From Pratylenchus scribneri (Eukaryota > Nematoda > Chromadorea > Rhabditida > Pratylenchidae), in the NCBI GenBank assembly GCA_030063045.1, contig JAQSEB010000010.1, positions 4,085,501-4,149,500 of the forward strand: 64,000 bases of DNA, given 5' to 3'. Positions 60,234 to 64,000 of the stretch are shown here, piece after piece (the first letter of the stretch is position 1; each line of letters opens with the position of its first letter). Position numbers and translations under genes: made by a program. The notes beneath the pieces are model-generated. The model saw only the letters and a list, made by a program, of their open reading frames with translations, ran no database searches and was not told the origin of the DNA.

Positions 60234-63200
60234 TTTTATTGTTTTGTTGACAATATTTTCTAAGTATTTTGGATTTTAAAATGATCTAAAAAACCAGTTG
60301 AGAACAATTATAAGACAATTTCAATGCGGAATCCATGCTTTCCTTTTTTACTCTATTAAAGTTTATCCGAGTGAGCGAAAAATCGCATCACCAAAGCATT
60401 GAAGCGCGCAAATCCTCTTCCCCTCCTTTTTTGATGTGGGGTGGATGGTTGCCAAATTAGATAGGGTTGATATGATATTTTATTTTATGAGAAATTTGGG
60501 TAAAACTGCGGATTTTTTGAAATTTTTTAATAAAGAATTAAACATGGAATCCTAGTCCCCTCCCCATCCCAAAAAAGATAAATAACTAAAGGAATGCAGC
60601 TCAGGGGCAATAATGAGTACGGGGGTGAGAATGAGTATATTATGAGGAAATGCGGGCAAATGGAAGGATCAAATGTGATGTGAGGTGAGTGAATAATGTG
60701 TTCATCGGCATTGCGCGCAATTTGATTGGGATCGGCAATGGCAGGGATGAATGAATTGTTATGATGAAGGTCAAATTCCAATTAGGATGGAATTGACCAC
60801 TATTGGAAAATTGATATATGAATGGATGAGTAAGAAAAGAGTACTTATAAAGCATAAACACAATTAGGGGCTGTGAAATTTAAATTTTATTATGGACCAT
60901 TGAAATGAAACTAATTATGCTATGTCTATGATTATATTGTTGCGATTAATTAATTTAATCCTAGATAATATTGTATAATAATTTTGACTCCGATTAATAA
61001 AAGCGGATCACGATGATGAAGATGAAGCATGAGAATGCTGAAAGATGGCTGCTGGCTTAAACCTCTCTTTTTTTTGTGCAAGAAAAGTCTTTTTTGATTT
61101 GTTTGTCCAATTTTTTTTGTAATAAAAAACAAAATGCCAAATATTTGAAAATCAAAAATACAGTATAGACAATTAAAATTTGGCACTTTACATGGGATTT
61201 TTTTTATGTAGAATGAATTTTGTTTTCGATTATAAAATTTAATTTAAAAGATTTTTATTAAAAATAGACATGAGAATAATATATTTTAATCAAGGATTAA
61301 TATTAATAATTGTACCCAAATGGACATGGATCGAATATTTTCGCTTATTAATGTATTGAGGGAGGAATTGGTTGGATTTAGTGGGTGAATTGAGTGCAGC
61401 TGAAATGGGTGAAATTGAAGGCCGGGATTTTGGGGACAATTTTGGGGGTCGAACACTGCGAACGAGAAAGGAGCGAAGGACGCGAAATGGCGATGAATGA
61501 ATGAAAGAATGGACAATAACAACAACTCACTGAGGGAAATTAAAGGAGGGAAAGGCCGAGAAGAATTGGTGCAAGTTTTGGATTTTTGGGGGAAAATGGA
61601 CGGAGACCGAGAATGGATTTGGATGGAGCCCCCGAAGGGGAAAGGAACTTTTGTTCACCAAAAATGTGCTGGGAGGGATGGTGGGTGGATGGATGGAATA
61701 AACAAATCGAATTAACAGTGCCCAAAAATGGATTGGGGAATTGAATGTTGAGAATATTGAATTGATGAATTTGTTGCCGTTGTTCGGCTTAAAATGATTC
61801 GATGGCCATTTTAAACATTGAATTGATTCAGAAAGTTTAATTCATCCATCCTTTCGTTGATGATGAATCCAATAAAAAGTCTCGTAATTTTTTTCGAAAT
61901 GGGCAAAATAGGAGGAATAAATGCACTTTGAATTGGATGAATCATTTGGAATCGTTTTTCCCAACAAAAAATGACCAATCGGATGCACATTTTACCCAAA
62001 AAGTGGAAAGGAATGCCAATGGATGGATGAATGTATTTATTTATCAGTCTGTAGTCTGGGAAAGTTACAAAAATGTAAAGAATGATGGATGCCAACGGCA
62101 AATATCGCCGCCATTCATTCTTTCGTCTGGGTCATTTCAGATTGAAAAATAGGGAATATTTTATCATTTTTTATAATATCATTGGCTATGTGGGGAATTT
62201 ACAATACTAAGTATGAATAAATTTGGAATATGAGTAGGATATTCTTGTGAGGGATTAATTATTGAATATTGACTGAAGAATGCCGCCCTCATCGAATTGG
62301 AATTATGGCACATTGATGAGGAATGGAAGATGCCATATATTTGAGGGTGAAATGGATGGAGATTGGGGCCTGGCTTTGGGTGGGGATTGGGGAATGGGTC
62401 TTTGAAAGGGAATGGATGGAGGGGATTTGCGCAGGGGAAGGCCGCCATCGGGTGGATTGGCCGTGGCGACAACAACGCCGCCGGGGAAGAGGAAAATGGA
62501 CGCGCTTGGCTTCAGTGCCACATCACCCAGCAGACAGAGCAGCAGAAGGCAAAGGCCGAAAGGCATTGACTGAGGAGGTCATTTCCTCCTCCGGGCCCAA
62601 AGCACATTGGAGAACCTCATTCCCCTCTTTTTGCTGGGCCTTCATTTTAGTTGGACGGGGCCAGTGCCCATTAATTACCCCTGGGGGAGGGAATGGACTG
62701 AGGGGAATGGAATGGACTATGAATGCAAATGCAAGAGAGTGGCGGCTTCTTCCAATGCTGGCTCTGGGCCTTTCTCTTGGCGACTAATTTGCCCATCCGC
62801 CCTTCTCGCTTTGCTTTGATGGGATTTCGATTTGGTTGGATGGACTGTTCGGCTTCTCTTGACCAAAAGGCGACTCGAGAAGAAGGAAGTGAAAGGCCCC
62901 GGAAGTATTTTATTTTGTGTGGATTTCCGCGCGAAAATGTGGACGGCTGGACAAGCGGAAATACAGGAGGGGGAGTGGATTAAATTGATGGGCAAAAATA
63001 TTAGGGGAGGGTGGCACACTGATGGATGAAAATTTTGGAGGCAAAAACAGTGAAAAAGTGTGATGAATGGCCAATAGAAAGACTGAATAAAATATTTATG
63101 GCCAAATATGCAGGGTACGTTTATATGGCCCTTCCTTTCCTTTGTCTCTCAATTTAACAATATAATCCATCCATTGTCCTATCCTTTCTTTTTGGCCAAA

Positions 63201-64000
63201 TTTAAAGTTGATTTGGAGGAATAGAACTTTTAATAAAGATAATGAAATGGATGGAAAAAAAATGGAGGTGGATCGTCATCCAAATGGCATATTTGACCCA
63301 TTCATTCATTTTTTTCCCAATTTTCTTTGTTGTAAAATTTGTGCATCAGATTGATGGTTGCAGGGTCAAATTGCCTCACAGGCCTCATCATCCTCAACAT
63401 TGCCTGCATTTTATTATTCCATTTTGGTTAAGAACAAAGGAACATTTTATTCAAATTCAAGGAGGTCGGTCTCCTTTGTAAAAATGGATGGCAAAATGAA
63501 GAATGCAAAATATGGGAAAAACTTTTGAGTGAATGCCGCAAAAAATATTTAAGACAATGAATGAGAAGGAGAGAACAAACAAATAAAATTCAAAAATATT
63601 CTTTACATATTTTTTTAAAATTATTTCGACAATTCTCCTAAATTGATTTTGTTGCAAATTTTTGCCAAATTTAGAAAAAAAAAAACGATGGATGGAGAAT
63701 TGATGACCTCCGCCCCAAGTTTTATGAGGAAAATGCACCCAAAAATGGGCACAACCAAATTCCATTGGGAAATGGAGAAAAACAATTGAGGACGGCAGTT
63801 GGATGGATGGGTTAATTAAGGATGAGGGCAATTTGAATGGATTCCAATTTGCATAATAAAACAATGGAGCCGAAACATTGATTTTAGAGTGAGTGGATTA
63901 TTGGCCTAAAATGGCAAGTCAACTTCCCCCTCCCTTTTTGTTTTTCTTTGGCCTGCGAAAATAATGTGGCCAATCCAAGAAGGGCGCCAAGCCCAGGAAA
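60234..64000. other. Intergenic, mostly empty
   Basis: 3.8 kb upstream of caveolin. It is AT-rich to 62.3 kb, then a more GC-rich stretch at 62.35-62.95 kb. A signal-peptide-like open frame (62303-62566, minus) is listed separately. Otherwise I see no supported gene, repeat or RNA. Confidence 0.45.
62303..62566 (-). CDS. Possible small secreted proline-rich protein
   Basis: An 87-aa open frame with a true ATG and a textbook signal-peptide start (MPFGLCLLLLCLLGDVALKP), followed by a Pro/Ser-rich region with repeated SP and PxP (RKSPPSIPFQRPIPQSPPKA). It lies in the only GC-rich patch of an otherwise empty region. There are no visible introns, neighbours or family match. It could be a genuine short secreted protein, the first exon of a longer gene, or a chance frame in Pro-favouring GC-rich DNA. 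Confidence 0.3.
   Translation of the reverse strand: MPFGLCLLLLCLLGDVALKPSASIFLFPGGVVVATANPPDGGLPLRKSPPSIPFQRPIPQSPPKARPQSPSISPSNIWHLPFLINVP

Noticed and set aside
62179..62819. Plus-strand 154-aa and other frames in the GC-rich patch
   Set aside because: Trp/Gly/Glu-biased translation of purine-rich DNA, antisense to the signal-peptide frame. No support.

Overview
The window is nuclear DNA from a nematode. The DNA is AT-rich, most introns are only about 40-60 nt, homopolymer G runs recur, and 3' splice-like sites sit directly in front of some start codons. The gene set also fits: a SLO-1 BK channel, a CPEB factor, a LIN-49/BRPF protein, HCF-1, a DYF-3/CLUAP1 protein, a caveolin and a nematode-type CHK (DUF1679) kinase-like protein. 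I cannot name the genus.

Layout. 1-8.6 kb: a minus-strand LDL-receptor class A membrane protein (1237-2183), then four plus-strand genes in close tandem, namely CPEB-like (2903-4455), a basic nuclear-looking protein (4876-5826), an RNase P p14 subunit (6081-6500) and a 3-ketodihydrosphingosine reductase (6610-7972). A small minus-strand single-pass protein follows (8171-8588). 9.9-13.5 kb: the splicing factor SPF45/RBM17 (9930-11787), then a stretch with a repeated peptide-like motif. 13.5-21.6 kb: slo-1 on the minus strand, with a duplicated exon pair and one intron almost filled by a minisatellite element. 21.6-26.7 kb: non-coding, with the largest minisatellite array. 26.7-42.1 kb: five consecutive minus-strand genes, read right to left as BRPF/lin-49, a two-HMG-box TFAM-like protein, an unknown nuclear protein, CPT2 and HCF-1. 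42.1-43.1 kb: a divergent spacer with a fold-back element. 43.1-51.0 kb: a plus-strand series of a small coiled-coil protein, a PGAP5/MPPE1-like phosphoesterase, mitochondrial TAMM41 and a CHK kinase-like gene that carries a second copy of the minisatellite element in an intron. 53.2-60.2 kb: an unknown 154-aa protein (+), a four-TM protein (-), CLUAP1/IFT38 (+) and caveolin (-). 60.2-64 kb: mostly empty.

Functionally the window mixes membrane signalling (SLO-1, caveolin, LDLa protein), mitochondrial biology (TFAM-like, CPT2, TAMM41), RNA biology (CPEB, RPP14, SPF45), chromatin (BRPF, HCF-1) and lipid or GPI metabolism (KDSR, PGAP5-like). Several genes are spaced closely enough to be operonic.

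The most unusual points are: (i) one 29-bp minisatellite at three loci, twice flanked by the same ~300-bp direct repeats and nearly filling two unrelated introns; (ii) three introns whose reading frame is restored only if they end in TG rather than AG; (iii) a mutually exclusive exon pair in slo-1 of identical length; (iv) a kinase-like protein lacking its catalytic Asp; and (v) two fold-back elements. Exon joins were worked out by hand from frame, phase and family resemblance, with no transcript evidence.
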